From NCBI RefSeq assembly GCF_034377285.1, contig NZ_CP139715.1, positions 2,216,001-2,280,000 on the forward strand: 64,000 nucleotides of DNA, given 5' to 3'. The translations under genes were made by a program, and so were the position numbers. The DNA is from Thalassobaculum sp. OXR-137 (GTDB taxonomy: Bacteria; Pseudomonadota; Alphaproteobacteria; Thalassobaculales; Thalassobaculaceae). Positions 44,810-54,716 of the stretch are shown here, piece by piece. Below the pieces are notes generated by a model. The model had not been told where the DNA came from. It made no database searches and saw only the letters and a list, made by a program, of their open reading frames with translations. How positions within the stretch are numbered: the first letter of the stretch is position 1; each line of letters begins with the position of its first letter.

Positions 44810-46060
44810 ATGAGCTTTGCCCTGACCGCCGCGCAGGAAGAATTGCGCGCCAAGGCCCGCGATCTGGCCGAGACCGTGATCGCGCCGCGCGCCGCCGAGG
44901 TCGACCGCAGCGAGCAATATCCCTGGGACAACGTGAAGGCGCTGACCGAGGCGGGCTTCATGGGCATGACCGTGCCGAAGGAGCTGGGCGGCAAGGGCCA
45001 CAGCTTCCTCGACGTGGTGCTGGTCATCGAGGAGATGGCGGCCCAGTGCGGCGTGACCGGCCGCATCGTGGTGGAAGGCAACATGGGCGCGATCTCGGCC
45101 CTGCTGCAATACGGCAGCGAGTGGCAGCGCAAGATCGCCGCCGAGCATGTGCTCTCCGGCGACAAGCTGGCGATCTGCATCACCGAGCCGGATGCCGGCT
45201 CCGCCGCCACCCAGATGACGACCCGCGCCGACAGGAAGGGCGACACTTACGTCCTGAACGGCAAGAAGCACTGGATCACCGGCGGCGGCGTGTCGAAGCT
45301 GCACCTGATCTTCGCCCGGGTGTTCGACGAGAGCGGCGAGGAGCTCGGCATCGGCGGCTTCATCGCCTTTCGCGACGAGGATAAGGGGCTGGTCATCGGC
45401 ACCCGCGAGCCGACCATGGGCCTGCGCGGCATTCCCGAGACCGAAGTGCTCTTCCAGGATCTGGAGCTCTCCGCCGACCGGCTGGTCATGCCGCCGAGCG
45501 GGCTGAAGCGCGGTTTCGCCGACCTGATGAACGCCTACAACGCCCAGCGCGTCGGGGCGGGAACGGTGGCGCTCGGCCTCGCCGAGGGTGCGTATCGCCG
45601 CGCGCTCGCCTTCTCCAAGGAGCGCGAGCAGTTCGGCCGTCCGATCGCCGAATTCCAGGGCCTGCAATGGATGCTGGCCGACATGAGCGTGCAGATCGAG
45701 GCGGGCCGCGCCCTGATCTGGCGGGCGGCGGCGACCGAGGGCACGAAGGGCAGCCCGTTCCCGGACAGCCTGGCGGCGGCACAGTCGAAGATCTTCGCCT
45801 CCGAAATGGCGATCAAGGTGACGACCGACGCCCTGCAGGTGTTCGGCGCGCGCGGCTATTCCCGGAACTACCCGATGGAGCGCATCCAGCGCGACGCCCG
45901 GATGTTCACCATCGGCGGCGGCACCGCGCAGATCCTGCGCACGGTCGTCGCCTCGCGCCTGCTGGAGCGCAAGCTGCCGCAGACCCGCGACGGCTTTGCC
46001 GCGCTGGAGGCTGCCGGTAAGCTCCCCCGCTCTTCGGGCACCACCCAGGCCGCCGAGTAA
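44810..46060 (+). CDS. Acyl-CoA dehydrogenase
   Basis: A 416-residue flavin enzyme. The N-terminal helical domain has EVDRSEQYPWDNVKALTEAGFMGMTVPKELGG; the FAD/substrate region includes CITEPDAGSAATQMTTRADRKGD and KHWITGGGVSKLHLIFARV; the C-terminal domain has AFSKEREQFGRPIAEFQGLQWMLADM and NYPMERIQRDARMFTIGGGTAQILRTVVASRL. Substrate chain is unknown. Two ATGs overlap at 44807 and 44810; spacing from GGGAGG favours 44810. A ThDP-dependent enzyme follows by 24 bp, so the two are an operon under the divergent LysR gene. Confidence 0.94.
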   Translation: MSFALTAAQEELRAKARDLAETVIAPRAAEVDRSEQYPWDNVKALTEAGFMGMTVPKELGGKGHSFLDVVLVIEEMAAQCGVTGRIVVEGNMGAISALLQYGSEWQRKIAAEHVLSGDKLAICITEPDAGSAATQMTTRADRKGDTYVLNGKKHWITGGGVSKLHLIFARVFDESGEELGIGGFIAFRDEDKGLVIGTREPTMGLRGIPETEVLFQDLELSADRLVMPPSGLKRGFADLMNAYNAQRVGAGTVALGLAEGAYRRALAFSKEREQFGRPIAEFQGLQWMLADMSVQIEAGRALIWRAAATEGTKGSPFPDSLAAAQSKIFASEMAIKVTTDALQVFGARGYSRNYPMERIQRDARMFTIGGGTAQILRTVVASRLLERKLPQTRDGFAALEAAGKLPRSSGTTQAAE

Positions 46061-46084
46061 GCGCCCAGCATAAGCGAGGATTCC

Positions 46085-47710
46085 ATGACCGAGACGGTGC
46101 GTGCCGCCGACCTGCTCGCGCGGCGTCTCTACGAGGCCGGATGCCGGCTTGCCTTCGGCATTCCGGGCGGCGAGGTGCTGACGATCGTCGATGCGCTGGA
46201 GAAGGCCGGGATCGAGTTCCGCCTCGCCAAGCACGAGAATGCCGCCGGTTTCATGGCCGAGGGCGTCTATCACATGACCGGCGCGCCCGGGATTTTGGTC
46301 TGCACCGTCGGGCCGGGGGCCGCCAACGCCGTCAACGTCGCCGCCAATGCCGAGCAGGACCGGGTGCCGCTGATCGTCATCACCGGCTGTGTCGACGAGG
46401 ACGAGGCGGTGACCTACAACCACCAGGTCTTCGACCACCAGCAGGTGTTCCGCCCGATCGTAAAGGCGAGCTTCCGTGTCAGCGCCGGCGCGGTCGACGC
46501 CCTGGCCGACAAGGCGGTGTCCATCGCCCTGGATCAGCGCCCCGGCCCGGTGCATCTCGACCTGCCGATCTCGGTGGCCGCCGCCGAGGTTCCGGTGCCG
46601 GCCCGCCCGACCCGCCGGGTGCCGGACATGGCCGCCGTGCCCGCGCCAGGCCCCGATCTCGACACCGCACGGACATGGCTGGCCGAAGCGGAGAAGCCGA
46701 TCCTGGTGGTCGGCCTCGATGTGGTGACCCAGGATTGCGCCGAGGAGGTCCGCGCCTTCGCCGAGCGCTTCGCCATCCCCACGGTCGCGACCTACAAGGC
46801 CAAGGGCGTGGTGCCGGACGACAGCCCACTGTCGCTGGGCGGCGCTGGGCTCTCTCCGGTGGCGGACAAGCAGATTCTGCCTCTGCTGAAGGAGGCCGAC
46901 CTGATCCTGCTGGCGGGCTACGACCCGATCGAGATGCGGGTCGGCTGGCGCGACGTCTGGGATCCGGCCGAACAGCGGGTGATCGACATCACCGCCGCCC
47001 CGAACACCGCCTATATGCATCAGGCCTCCCTCGCCTTCGTCGGCCATGTGGGCAAGACCCTGTCGGTGATCGGCGAGGGCGTTGAAGCCAGGACCACCCG
47101 CTGGCCCGGCGGCGAGCCGGCGGCGGCGCGTCAGGTGCTGGCCGGCGCCTATGGCCAGAACGAGGCCTGGGGACCGGCGGCGATCGTGACCACGGTGCGC
47201 AAGGCCTTGCCGCGCGACGGCGTCATCACCGTGGACAGCGGCGCTCACCGCATCCTGGCGAGCCAGGTCTGGGAGAGCTTCGTGCCCCATGCGGTGCTGC
47301 AGTCTACGGGGCTCTGCACCATGGGCTGCGCCCTGCCGCTGGCCATCGGCGCCAAGATGGCGGCCCCCGAGCGCGGTGTCGTGGCCTTCACCGGCGATGC
47401 CGGGCTGGAGATGATCCTGGGCGAGCTGGTCACCCTGCGCGACGCCAAGATCCCGGTGGTGGTCGTGGTATTCGTGGACGCGTCCCTGGCGCTGATCGAG
47501 CTGAAACAGCGCTCGATGACCTACGCCAATGCCGGGGTGGATTTCCCGGAGACCGACTTCGCCGCCATCGCCAAGGCGCTCGGCGGCCGAGGCGTGGTCT
47601 GCGAGGATCGCGAGAGCCTGGAGAAGGCTGTGAGCGACGGACTGAGCGCCGACACCTTCACCGTCTGCGCCTGCCGGATCGACCGCAAGAGCTACGACGG
47701 CCGGATCTGA
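46085..47710 (+). CDS. Thiamine diphosphate-dependent enzyme (acetolactate synthase large-subunit-like)
   Basis: A 541-residue three-domain ThDP enzyme. The PYR domain has FGIPGGEVLTIVDALEKAGIEFRLAKHENAAGFMAEG with the conserved Glu; the central domain follows around 190-330; the PP domain has GCALPLAIGAKMAAPERGVVAFTGDAGLEMILGEL. The ThDP motif reads GDA-x(24)-VD, not the usual GDG-x-NN: the third Gly is Ala, and DASLALI stands where the Asn is expected. This variant is shared by a group of uncharacterised enzymes, so acetolactate synthase activity should not be assumed. Operon with the acyl-CoA dehydrogenase. Confidence 0.9.
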   Translation: MTETVRAADLLARRLYEAGCRLAFGIPGGEVLTIVDALEKAGIEFRLAKHENAAGFMAEGVYHMTGAPGILVCTVGPGAANAVNVAANAEQDRVPLIVITGCVDEDEAVTYNHQVFDHQQVFRPIVKASFRVSAGAVDALADKAVSIALDQRPGPVHLDLPISVAAAEVPVPARPTRRVPDMAAVPAPGPDLDTARTWLAEAEKPILVVGLDVVTQDCAEEVRAFAERFAIPTVATYKAKGVVPDDSPLSLGGAGLSPVADKQILPLLKEADLILLAGYDPIEMRVGWRDVWDPAEQRVIDITAAPNTAYMHQASLAFVGHVGKTLSVIGEGVEARTTRWPGGEPAAARQVLAGAYGQNEAWGPAAIVTTVRKALPRDGVITVDSGAHRILASQVWESFVPHAVLQSTGLCTMGCALPLAIGAKMAAPERGVVAFTGDAGLEMILGELVTLRDAKIPVVVVVFVDASLALIELKQRSMTYANAGVDFPETDFAAIAKALGGRGVVCEDRESLEKAVSDGLSADTFTVCACRIDRKSYDGRI

Positions 47711-47806
47711 CCGTCCGGCGGACTGTTTGGCGCTACGGCAATGGCGCCAGGCGGCGCTTGTCGATGGCGATTGCAGGCGAGAGGCTGAACCCCTCGCCCC
47801 CTAGCA

Positions 47807-48544
47807 ATGGAGATCGCCTTGGCAGAGCCCCTCTGGACCGAAGATACCAGCGCCGCCTTCCGCGACCTCGCCCATTACGCCGTGCCCGAGCGTGAGTTGC
47901 AGGTGGAGACGATCCTGTCGCTCATTCCGCAGCCCGAGGGTGCCGCCTTGGCGATGGAGATCTGCTGCGGGGCGGGCGGCTTGACGGCGGCGATGCTGGA
48001 GCGGTTAGCGGATCTGCGGGTTCTGGCCCTAGACGGCTCGCCCAGCATGCTGAAGGCGACGCGTGCGGCGGCTGGCGGTCATGCGGCACGGCTGGACACC
48101 GCGCTCATCGACATCGCCGAGACCGGCTGGCGCAGGCCGCCGGAGCCGCTGCATGCGGTTGTGTCGTCGCTGGCGATCCATCACCTGGACGGTCTGCAGA
48201 AGCAGCGGCTCTTCGCCGACATCCATGCCGCGCTGAGGCCGGGCGGGGTCTTCGTCATGGCCGACCTGGTGGAGCCGGCAACGGCGGTCGGCCGGGCCGT
48301 GGCGGCGGATGCGTGGGACGAAGAGACCCGGCGCCGCGCGCTGGACATCGACGGCACGCTGGAGGGCTACGAACGGTTCGTGGCGGAGGACTGGAACTAC
48401 TACCGCCTGCCGGGCCCCGACCCGCTGGACAAGCCGTCGAGCGTGACGGACCTGCTGGACTGGCTGCGGGCGGCCGGGTTCGACGGCGTGGACCTGCACT
48501 GGATGAAGGCCGGCCACGTGATCATGAGTGGGGTGCGGGGGTAA
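47807..48544 (+). CDS. Class I SAM-dependent methyltransferase
   Basis: A 245-residue methyltransferase: ALAMEICCGAGGLTAAMLERL is SAM motif I, LRVLALDGSPSMLKATRAA motif II, HAVVSSLAIHHLDGLQKQRLFADIHAALRPGGVFVMADLVEP motifs IV-VI. The acceptor is unknown. The ATG at 47807 lacks a ribosome binding site, while a TTG at 47819 has GGAG 5 bases upstream and would give MAEPLWTEDTS; either is possible. It stands alone, with copy D of the palindromic element after its stop. Confidence 0.85.
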   Translation: MEIALAEPLWTEDTSAAFRDLAHYAVPERELQVETILSLIPQPEGAALAMEICCGAGGLTAAMLERLADLRVLALDGSPSMLKATRAAAGGHAARLDTALIDIAETGWRRPPEPLHAVVSSLAIHHLDGLQKQRLFADIHAALRPGGVFVMADLVEPATAVGRAVAADAWDEETRRRALDIDGTLEGYERFVAEDWNYYRLPGPDPLDKPSSVTDLLDWLRAAGFDGVDLHWMKAGHVIMSGVRG

Positions 48545-48570
48545 GGTGCGGTTTCAACATCCTCCACCTT

Positions 48571-48679
48571 GTCATCCCGGCGAACTCCGGGTGGGGCCCG
48601 GAGCTCGGCCGGGACCCCGGTGGGGGAAAGCTGGGTCCCGGTCCAAGCCCGGAGCTAGTCCGGTCTTGTCCGGGATGAC
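48571..48679. repeat. Dispersed palindromic element, copy D
   Basis: GTCATCCCGG opens and CCGGGATGAC closes it, with inner GGCCGGGACC / GGGTCCCGG. It sits in the gap between convergent methyltransferase and MaoC genes. It is the most divergent of the four copies. Confidence 0.85.
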
Positions 48680-48691
48680 GATGGAGGGGCG

Positions 48692-49144
48692 TTATTGGTC
48701 CGGCCGCTTGGCCACCAGGTGATGCATCTCGCAGGTCATCACCACCTCGTCGTTCTGGTTCTTCGTCGTATAGGCTAGACGCACCCGACCGAACGGGCGT
48801 GAGGAGGAGGGGATCAGTTCCATCACTTCGGCCGTCGCCGACAGGGTGTCGCCCGGACGCACCGGACGGGGCCAGCGCAGGTTGTCCATGCCGGTGCCGC
48901 CGACATTGGTCTCCTGATGCGGGCCGGCCTGCCAGATCAGGCGGAAGGTCAGGGCCAGGGTGTGGAAGCCGCTGGCGATCAGCCCGCCGAACATCGTCTC
49001 TTCGGCATCTGGCTTGGAGACGTGGAACGGCTGCGGGTCCCATTTGAAGGCGAAGTCGACGATCTGGCTTTCGGTGACCGTCACCCGCTGGCCGGTCAGC
49101 ACGTCGCCGACCCGGAAATCCTCGAAATACTTCTTCTCGCGCAC
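48692..49144 (-). CDS. MaoC-family (R)-enoyl-CoA hydratase/dehydratase
   Basis: A 150-residue single hotdog MaoC domain. YFEDFRVGDVLTGQRVTVTESQIVDFAFKWDPQPFHV includes the D-x(4)-H dyad of the hydratase 2 motif; MFGGLIASGFHTLALTFRL follows. Translation starts at GTG (49144), with GGAG in the end of the upstream gene; the frame is open much further upstream, antisense to nothing real but overlapping the threonine-synthase-like gene in another frame, so that part is not coding. The 5-bp spacing to the upstream gene implies an operon. Substrate is unknown. Confidence 0.9.
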   Translation of the reverse strand: MREKKYFEDFRVGDVLTGQRVTVTESQIVDFAFKWDPQPFHVSKPDAEETMFGGLIASGFHTLALTFRLIWQAGPHQETNVGGTGMDNLRWPRPVRPGDTLSATAEVMELIPSSSRPFGRVRLAYTTKNQNDEVVMTCEMHHLVAKRPDQ

Positions 49145-49149
49145 GCGGC

Positions 49150-50274
49150 CTACTCCATCAGGGCATCGAGGCTTTTCAGCCCGTTGCCGGTCATCACCAC
49201 CACCGTGTCGTCGTCCGCCGAGATCGTGCCGTCGGCGACGAGCTGCTCGTACCCGGTGGCGGCCAGCGCGCAGGACGGCTCCACCAGCGCGCCCTTGGAG
49301 GCGAGCATGCGGACCGCCGGCAGGATCTTCTCCTCGGCGACCGCGACCGCCCCGCCACCGGTCTCCCGCAGGGAGGCCACGCACTCGGCCGTGCGCACCA
49401 GCTTGGCGGCGGCCACGCCCTCGGCGATGGTCGGCTGCGGGGTGAAGTCCACCGGCGTGTCTGCATTCGCTTCGAAGGCGCGGACCAGCGCGCCGACATT
49501 GGCCGGCTGGGCGGCGAACAGGCGCGGCACCCGGTCGATCTCGCCGCGCCGCTTCAGCTCGTCGAAGCCGATGCGGCAGCCCAGCAGGTTGGAGCCGTAA
49601 CCGACCGGGATCACGATGTTGTCGGGCACGGTGAAGCCCGACTGTTCCCAGATCTCGTAGGCCAGGGTCTTGGTGCCCTCGATGAAGAAGGGCTGCCAGT
49701 TGTGGGAGGCGTAGAACACGCCCTGCTCGGCAAGGTGCAGCGCCTTGGCGGCCACGTCCTGGCGCGTCCCTTCCACCAGGTCGACCACCGCCCCATAGGC
49801 CCGCATCTGCGCCACCTTGGCGGGGGAGGTTTTCGCCGGCACCAGCACCGTGCATTTGATGCCCGAGGCGCCGGCGTAGCAGGCCAGCGAGCCGGCGGCG
49901 TTGCCGGAACTGTCGAGCATCACCTCGGTGATGCCGTGCGCCTTCAGATAGGCGACCAGCACCGCCATGCCCCGGTCCTTGAACGACCCGCTGGGCATCA
50001 GGGATTCCAGTTTCAGGCGGACATTGCCGCCGTCCAGTGCCATCGGGATCAGCGGCGTGCAGCCTTCGCCCAGGGGCACCCGGGCACTCTTGTCGACCCG
50101 GATCGCCTTGGCGTAGCGCCACAGCGAGCGTTCTCCCGTGTCGATATCGCCCCGGCTCAGGCCCTCGCCCTCGGTGAGGTTGACCGGCGCCCCGGTCTCG
50201 GGGCACCGCCAGATCGGGGTGTCGACCGGATAGCGGTGCCCGCCGTCGCGGGTGACGTACTCGCTCACGCCCAA
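49150..50274 (-). CDS. Threonine-synthase-like PLP enzyme
   Basis: A 374-residue fold type II PLP enzyme. RVPLGEGCTPLIPM, the PLP lysine in LMPSGSFKDRGMA (Lys at about 99), MLDSSGNAAGSLACYAGASGI (phosphate-binding Ser-Gly-Asn) and PVGYGSNLLGC are typical of threonine synthase (ThrC) proteins of this length. Since it stands between a tartrate/D-malate-dehydrogenase-like gene and a MaoC hydratase, a catabolic role such as a dehydratase for a hydroxyamino acid is equally possible; the main biosynthetic thrC may be elsewhere. Confidence 0.85.
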   Translation of the reverse strand: MGVSEYVTRDGGHRYPVDTPIWRCPETGAPVNLTEGEGLSRGDIDTGERSLWRYAKAIRVDKSARVPLGEGCTPLIPMALDGGNVRLKLESLMPSGSFKDRGMAVLVAYLKAHGITEVMLDSSGNAAGSLACYAGASGIKCTVLVPAKTSPAKVAQMRAYGAVVDLVEGTRQDVAAKALHLAEQGVFYASHNWQPFFIEGTKTLAYEIWEQSGFTVPDNIVIPVGYGSNLLGCRIGFDELKRRGEIDRVPRLFAAQPANVGALVRAFEANADTPVDFTPQPTIAEGVAAAKLVRTAECVASLRETGGGAVAVAEEKILPAVRMLASKGALVEPSCALAATGYEQLVADGTISADDDTVVVMTGNGLKSLDALME

Positions 50275-50306
50275 GGCTCTCTCCTGCCGGGTTACTTCAG
50301 GCCAAT

Positions 50307-51371
50307 TTACTTCAACACCGCCGCGATGGCGTCGCCCAGATCGGTGGTGGCCGCCTGGCCGCCGAGATCCGGGGTCTTCGGTCCGCCTTCCGACAGCACG
50401 GTCTCGATCGCCTTGACGATGTCGTCGGCCGCCGCCTGGTGGCCCATATGCTCCAGCATCATGGCGCCGGACCAGATCTGGCCGATCGGGTTGGCGATGC
50501 CCTTGCCGGCGATGTCCGGGGCGGACCCGTGCACCGGCTCGAACATGGAGGGGTAGTCGCCTTCAGGGTTGATGTTGGCCGAGGGCGCGATGCCGATGGA
50601 GCCGGCCACCGCCGGGCCGAGATCGGACAGGATGTCGCCGAACAGGTTGGAGCCGACCACCACGTCGAACCAGTCCGGATGCAGCACGAACTGCGCGGTC
50701 AGGATGTCGATGTGGAACTTGTCGGTGGCGATGTCCGGGTATTCCTTGGCGATCGCCTCGAAGCGCTCGTCCCAGAACGGCATGGTGTGGATGATGCCGT
50801 TCGACTTGGTGGCCGAGGTGACCTTCTTCTTGCCGACGCGCTGGCACAGGTCGAAGGCGTAGCGCATGACCCGGTCGCAGCCCTTGCGGGTCATGACCGT
50901 CTCCTGCATCGCCATCTCGTTCTCGGTGCCCTGGAACAGGCGGCCGCCGATCTCGGAGTATTCGCCCTCGTTGTTCTCGCGCACGACCCAGAAGTCGATG
51001 TCCTCCGGACCGCGGCCGGCCAGCGGGCACTTCATGCCCTTCATCATCCGCACCGGGCGCAGGTTGATGTACTGGTTCATCGACCGGCGGATCGGGATCA
51101 GCAGGGACCACAGCGAGATGTGGTCCGGCACGCCGGGGAAGCCGACGGCGCCGAGGAAGATCGAGTCGTGGGTCTTGAGCTGCTTCAGCCCGTCATCCGG
51201 CATGAACTTGCCGGTCTTGTGGAAGCGCTCGCAGCTCCAGTCGAACTCGGTGAACTCGTATTCCAGGCGGTGCTTGGCGCCGACGGCTTCCAGCACCTTG
51301 ATGCCCTCGGGCACGACTTCCCAGCCGATGCCGTCGCCCGGAATCACCGCGATCTTCAACTTCTCGGCCAT
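50307..51371 (-). CDS. Tartrate dehydrogenase / D-malate decarboxylase-type oxidative decarboxylase
   Basis: A 354-residue enzyme of the isocitrate/isopropylmalate dehydrogenase family. KIAVIPGDGIGWEVVPEGIKVLEA, DWSCERFHKTGKFMPDDGLKQLKTHDSIFLGAVGFPGVPDHISLW, the VRENNEGEYSEIGGR active-site loop and the DVVVGSNLFGDILSDLGPAVAGSIGIAPSANI metal-binding region identify the TtuC/DmlA group rather than LeuB, which would have a different start and substrate loop. It decarboxylates tartrate, D-malate or related acids with NAD. First gene of a minus-strand unit with the threonine-synthase-like and MaoC genes. Confidence 0.92.
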   Translation of the reverse strand: MAEKLKIAVIPGDGIGWEVVPEGIKVLEAVGAKHRLEYEFTEFDWSCERFHKTGKFMPDDGLKQLKTHDSIFLGAVGFPGVPDHISLWSLLIPIRRSMNQYINLRPVRMMKGMKCPLAGRGPEDIDFWVVRENNEGEYSEIGGRLFQGTENEMAMQETVMTRKGCDRVMRYAFDLCQRVGKKKVTSATKSNGIIHTMPFWDERFEAIAKEYPDIATDKFHIDILTAQFVLHPDWFDVVVGSNLFGDILSDLGPAVAGSIGIAPSANINPEGDYPSMFEPVHGSAPDIAGKGIANPIGQIWSGAMMLEHMGHQAAADDIVKAIETVLSEGGPKTPDLGGQAATTDLGDAIAAVLK

Positions 51372-51459
51372 GCCGCCTGTCCTCCCGCGTGTCGATTGGC
51401 TCTCTTAGAATCTTGTCCGCGGTTATAGAGGGCAGGCGGGAATGGCGGAAGGGGGCGAC

Positions 51460-52359
51460 TCACACCCCGATATTGTCGATCAGCCGGGTTTCGCCGAGCC
51501 GGGCGGCGGCGAAGAGCCGGGCCGGGCGGGTGACGGGATCGGTGCCGGTGAGGGCGGCCAGGGTCTCGGCATCGCGCAGCTCGATATAGTCGATCGGCCC
51601 GAAGCCCTCGGCGGCTAGGGCGGCGATCGCATCGGCGCAGGCGGCGGAGATGTCCCCGTCGCCTGAGCGGATGCGATGGGCCGCCTTCGCCATCTCCTCA
51701 TGCAGCCGCGGTGCGGTGGCGCGTTCGGCGGCGGAGAGGTAGGTGTTGCGCGACGACAGGGCGAGCCCGTCAGCCTCGCGCACGGTCGGGCAGCCGATGA
51801 CGGCGGTGGGGATGTCGAGATCGGCGGCCATGCGGCGCACCACCAGGAACTGCTGGAAGTCCTTCTCGCCGAAGAACGCCATGTCGGCGCCCGCCTGCAG
51901 GAACAGCTTGGCGACCACGGTCGCCACCCCGTCGAAGAAGCCGGGGCGGGCGATGCCGTCGAGGCAGTCGGTCAGGTTGGCGACGGAGACGGTCGTGGCA
52001 TGGCCGGCCGGATACATCTCGGACGGAATCGGCGCGAAGACGGCATGGCCGCCGACCGCGCGCAGGGCGGCCAGATCGGCGTCCCAGGTTCGGGGATAGG
52101 CATCCAGATCCTCGCCCGGCGCGAACTGCTTCGGGTTGACGAAGATCGACACGATGGTGCGGTCGCAGGCGGCCTGGGAGGCGGCGACCAGGCTCAGATG
52201 CCCGGCATGCAGGGCACCCATGGTGGGGACGAGGCCGACGGACAGGCCCTCCCGACGCCAGCCGGCGACGAGGGAGCGGAGATCGGCAATTGTGCGGGCG
52301 ACGACCGGCTCATCCTTCGGCGAGCGGGAGGCGGCCCCGGGGGCGGGGGACTGGATCAT
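51460..52359 (-). CDS. panC: Pantoate--beta-alanine ligase
   Basis: A 299-residue pantothenate synthetase joining pantoate and beta-alanine with ATP. The nucleotide motif GLVPTMGALHAGHLSLV (HxGH), FVNPKQFAPGEDLDAYPR, FFEGVATVV-like FFDGVATVVAKLF, FFGEKDFQQFLVVRRM and SSRNTYLSAAER (KMSKS equivalent) are all present. An N-terminal extension of about 20 residues precedes the domain (MIQSPAPGAASRSPKDEP). It lies 88 bp upstream of the dehydrogenase gene on the same strand and may be separate from that operon. panB is not in the window. Confidence 0.95.
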   Translation of the reverse strand: MIQSPAPGAASRSPKDEPVVARTIADLRSLVAGWRREGLSVGLVPTMGALHAGHLSLVAASQAACDRTIVSIFVNPKQFAPGEDLDAYPRTWDADLAALRAVGGHAVFAPIPSEMYPAGHATTVSVANLTDCLDGIARPGFFDGVATVVAKLFLQAGADMAFFGEKDFQQFLVVRRMAADLDIPTAVIGCPTVREADGLALSSRNTYLSAAERATAPRLHEEMAKAAHRIRSGDGDISAACADAIAALAAEGFGPIDYIELRDAETLAALTGTDPVTRPARLFAAARLGETRLIDNIGV

Positions 52360-52478
52360 GGCGCCGGTCTATCAAACCGGTCGGCGGGCGAACAGTGTCC
52401 GACTGCGCATGACCGCATGCGCCGATCCGCATACCGCCCCGACAACGGGCCGGGGCGGATGCGATCGGGTGAGGCCGC

Positions 52479-52730
52479 TCAGTGGTGCGGCTTGGCGGCG
52501 GCCGGCTTCAGATAGGCGCCGACGGCGCGAAGCGCGGTGACGGGCAGCCGGAACAGGGCTGCGACACAGCGCCGGACTTCCTCGGCGCGCATGCGTTCGC
52601 CGCGCCGCATGTGCATGCGGATCACGGCGTCGTCGATCACGGCGACCGGCTTGGTGAGAGGGGGGACAGAGGCTTCGCTGGCATTGCGGCCGGACAGCCA
52701 CTCGTTTTCCTGCGCGGTATAGGGATGCAT
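52479..52730 (-). CDS. Small hypothetical protein, 83 residues
   Basis: Not recognised. The sequence begins MHPYTAQENEWLSGRNASEASV and continues with PVAVIDDAVIRMHMRRGERMRAEEVRRCVAALFRLPVTALRAVGAYL and a Lys/His-rich end, giving a basic amphipathic helix in the second half and no signal peptide. AAGGTG lies 6 bases before the ATG at 52730, a good ribosome binding site, which is the main support that it is a gene; a GTG 3 codons upstream is the alternative start. Upstream of it lies the 17-bp perfect inverted repeat. Confidence 0.5.
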   Translation of the reverse strand: MHPYTAQENEWLSGRNASEASVPPLTKPVAVIDDAVIRMHMRRGERMRAEEVRRCVAALFRLPVTALRAVGAYLKPAAAKPHH

Positions 52731-53156
52731 GTGGATCACCTTGGTGTGTTGGCAGACGTCCGCCTCCCGGACCTAGGCTTCTTATTGCTCCCCGACCATC
52801 GTTTCTCGATGGCTCACGCGTTTACGTCCTGACCCAGAAGATAGTCAGTTTGCTGCGATGCACAAGAGCAATTGTGCATCGCAGCAAAGGTCAACATTGC
52901 AGACCTACTTTGCAGTTTTGTGTCGGCCGCACGTCCGGCTTGTCATGGCGCGCCGCCATGGCTATCAATCGGTGTCCGCGATCTCGAAGAAGAAGGGGGA
53001 AGCCGGTGCTTTACCAGCGCTTCCACGACCGCACCCGAGGACCTGTCTCCGCCCCGCGTCTGATCTCGCGGGGCTGACCGGGAACGCATCGCCGTCTCAT
53101 CCGTCAGCCTCTCTTGGCGCGCGTTCTGCGCCATCCTGACTTCCGATGAGACCGTT
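52731..53156. other. 426-bp gene-free gap with strong inverted repeat
   Basis: I see no convincing gene. The gap holds the 17-bp perfect inverted repeat, further TTGCAG motifs at 52897 and 52910, and a GCCCCGCG / CGCGGGGC hairpin at 53051-53074 before the ABC-F gene. The overlapping short plus-strand frames have no ribosome binding sites or homology that I can see. Confidence 0.55.
52849..52888. repeat. Perfect 17-bp inverted repeat with TTGCTGC ends
   Basis: TTTGCTGCGATGCACAA (52849-52865) and TTGTGCATCGCAGCAAA (52872-52888) are exact complements around the 6-base loop GAGCAA. There is no T-run on either strand, so it is more like an operator pair or an RNA hairpin than a terminator. The TGC/GCA-rich arms recall PhaR-type binding sites of polyhydroxybutyrate phasin genes, but no phasin gene follows. 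Confidence 0.9.
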
Positions 53157-54671
<1,515 letters not shown>

Positions 54672-54685
54672 GTGGCGAGGAAGAG

Positions 54686-54707
54686 GGGCGGCTTCGTAAG
54701 GCCGCCC
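54686..54707. terminator. Possible hairpin terminator between convergent genes
   Basis: GGGGCGGC and GCCGCCCC bracket a 6-base loop between the ABC-F stop and the peptidase stop. No T-run, so efficiency is uncertain. Confidence 0.4.
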
Positions 54708-54716
54708 CGTCTGCGA

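Noticed and set aside
44708-47290. A reading frame open for about 2.6 kb upstream of the LysR start, giving a 1148-residue protein on the minus strand
   Set aside because: It is exactly antisense to the acyl-CoA dehydrogenase and ThDP enzyme genes, low-complexity in composition (His/Arg/Gly/Ala), and LysR homology begins only at 44707. GC-rich third-position bias keeps antisense frames open.
52858-53139. Short plus-strand frames of 60-93 residues in the gap before the ABC-F gene, considered as a possible phasin or leader gene
   Set aside because: No ribosome binding site, three frames open at once, no amphipathic phasin-like helix; one of them starts inside the inverted repeat.
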